Part shown: positions 5,865 to 6,146 of the stretch, piece after piece
Layout of the letters: each line of letters begins with the position of its first letter
How positions within the stretch are numbered: position 1 is the stretch's first letter
NCBI GenBank assembly: GCA_002448975.1
Contig: DKBO01000155.1
Span: forward strand, 2,842 to 8,987
Direction: 5' to 3'
DNA length: 6,146 nt
From: Nitrospiraceae bacterium UBA6898
GTDB lineage: Bacteria > Nitrospirota > Thermodesulfovibrionia > Thermodesulfovibrionales > UBA6898
Position numbers and translations under genes: made by a program
The notes under the pieces: generated by a model
Seen by the model: the letters and a program-made list of their open reading frames with translations, nothing else
What the model was told of the DNA's origin: nothing
Databases searched by the model: none

Positions 5865-6146
5865 CTATACTTTCTCCAGCGCTTTGTCCAGGTCGGCAAT
5901 GACATCCCGGACATCTTCGAGCCCCGTCGATATCCGTACAAGGTCCGGCTCAATCCCGATCTTCCTGCATGCCGCATCAGTAAGCCCAGAATGGAACAGG
6001 AGCGCATTGTTCATGACGAGGGTCTCGGTATCTCCGAGGCTCACGCCTATTTTACAGAGGTTCAGACGGTCAAGGAACTTTCTGCATGCTTCCCTGCTCC
6101 GAAGCCTAAACGATACCATGCCGCCGAACCCGCTCATCTGTTTTCT
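5865..6146 (-). CDS. PLP-dependent trans-sulfuration enzyme (Cys/Met metabolism family), C-terminal 93 residues (cut by right edge)
   Basis: The frame is open from the right edge to a TAG at 5867-5865, so only the C-terminal quarter of a gene of about 390-400 codons is seen. MSGFGGMVSF, the family block KIGVSLGDTETLV and the tail DLVRISTGLEDVRDVIADLDKAL match the C-terminal domain of the fold-type I PLP family. That family contains cystathionine gamma-synthase, cystathionine lyases, methionine gamma-lyase and O-acetylhomoserine sulfhydrylase. The Arg of LVRIS (residue 71 of the fragment) is the position that binds the substrate carboxylate, and the Ser of SLGD (residue 36) is the conserved active-site serine. 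The usual HPA-x-x-TH block after ESL is replaced by NNALLFHSG. The PLP lysine lies outside, so the exact reaction cannot be decided. An internal ATG at 6137 is not a start. It lies upstream of, and on the same strand as, the GAF/HD-GYP gene. Confidence 0.85.
   Translation of the reverse strand, partial: RKQMSGFGGMVSFRLRSREACRKFLDRLNLCKIGVSLGDTETLVMNNALLFHSGLTDAACRKIGIEPDLVRISTGLEDVRDVIADLDKALEKV

Noticed and set aside
5798..6007. 70-residue N-terminal extension of the GAF/HD-GYP frame
   Set aside because: It overlaps the conserved C-terminal end of the PLP enzyme in another frame and has a shadow-like composition rich in Ser, Arg and Trp; the real start is at 5797 or 5791.

Overview
The window is about 6.1 kb of ordinary, densely packed bacterial chromosome with moderate GC content. 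It has no RNA genes, mobile elements or CRISPR arrays that I can see. HspR-type (MerR-family) heat-shock control, a dnaJ-hspR-clpB cluster without dnaK or grpE, and a membrane GAF/HD-GYP regulator would fit a Gram-negative anaerobe of the Nitrospirota or Desulfobacterota type. That is a low-confidence guess from gene content; no marker here fixes the taxon.

Layout. Positions 1-2933 (minus strand) hold a tight stress operon transcribed leftwards: dnaJ, hspR, then clpB, which runs off the left edge after 496 residues. dnaJ and hspR overlap by 1-4 bases, and the hspR stop codon is built into the clpB ribosome binding site. Upstream of dnaJ (2934-3096) is an AT-rich divergent intergenic region. 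It has a near-consensus promoter (TTGACA-N17-TATTAT) whose -35 box lies inside a 21-bp HAIR-like inverted repeat, the known binding site type of HspR. HspR therefore probably represses its own operon, with DnaJ and ClpB as the chaperone outputs.

Rightwards from that region (3097-3678, plus strand) is a small soluble HDIG-type metal phosphohydrolase. It converges on, and overlaps by 47 bp, the 3' end of truA (tRNA pseudouridine synthase, minus strand). Upstream of truA on the minus strand lies a 440-residue membrane protein with two transmembrane helices, a GAF domain and an HD-GYP domain, probably a cyclic-di-GMP phosphodiesterase or a relative. Further right is the C-terminal end of a PLP-dependent trans-sulfuration-family enzyme (Cys/Met metabolism) that continues past the right edge.

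Most interesting are the regulatory details. They are the HAIR-like operator on the dnaJ promoter, with a leader only about 10-13 nt long, and a consensus-like promoter so close to the GAF/HD-GYP start that its mRNA would be essentially leaderless. No clearly novel multi-gene system is visible.
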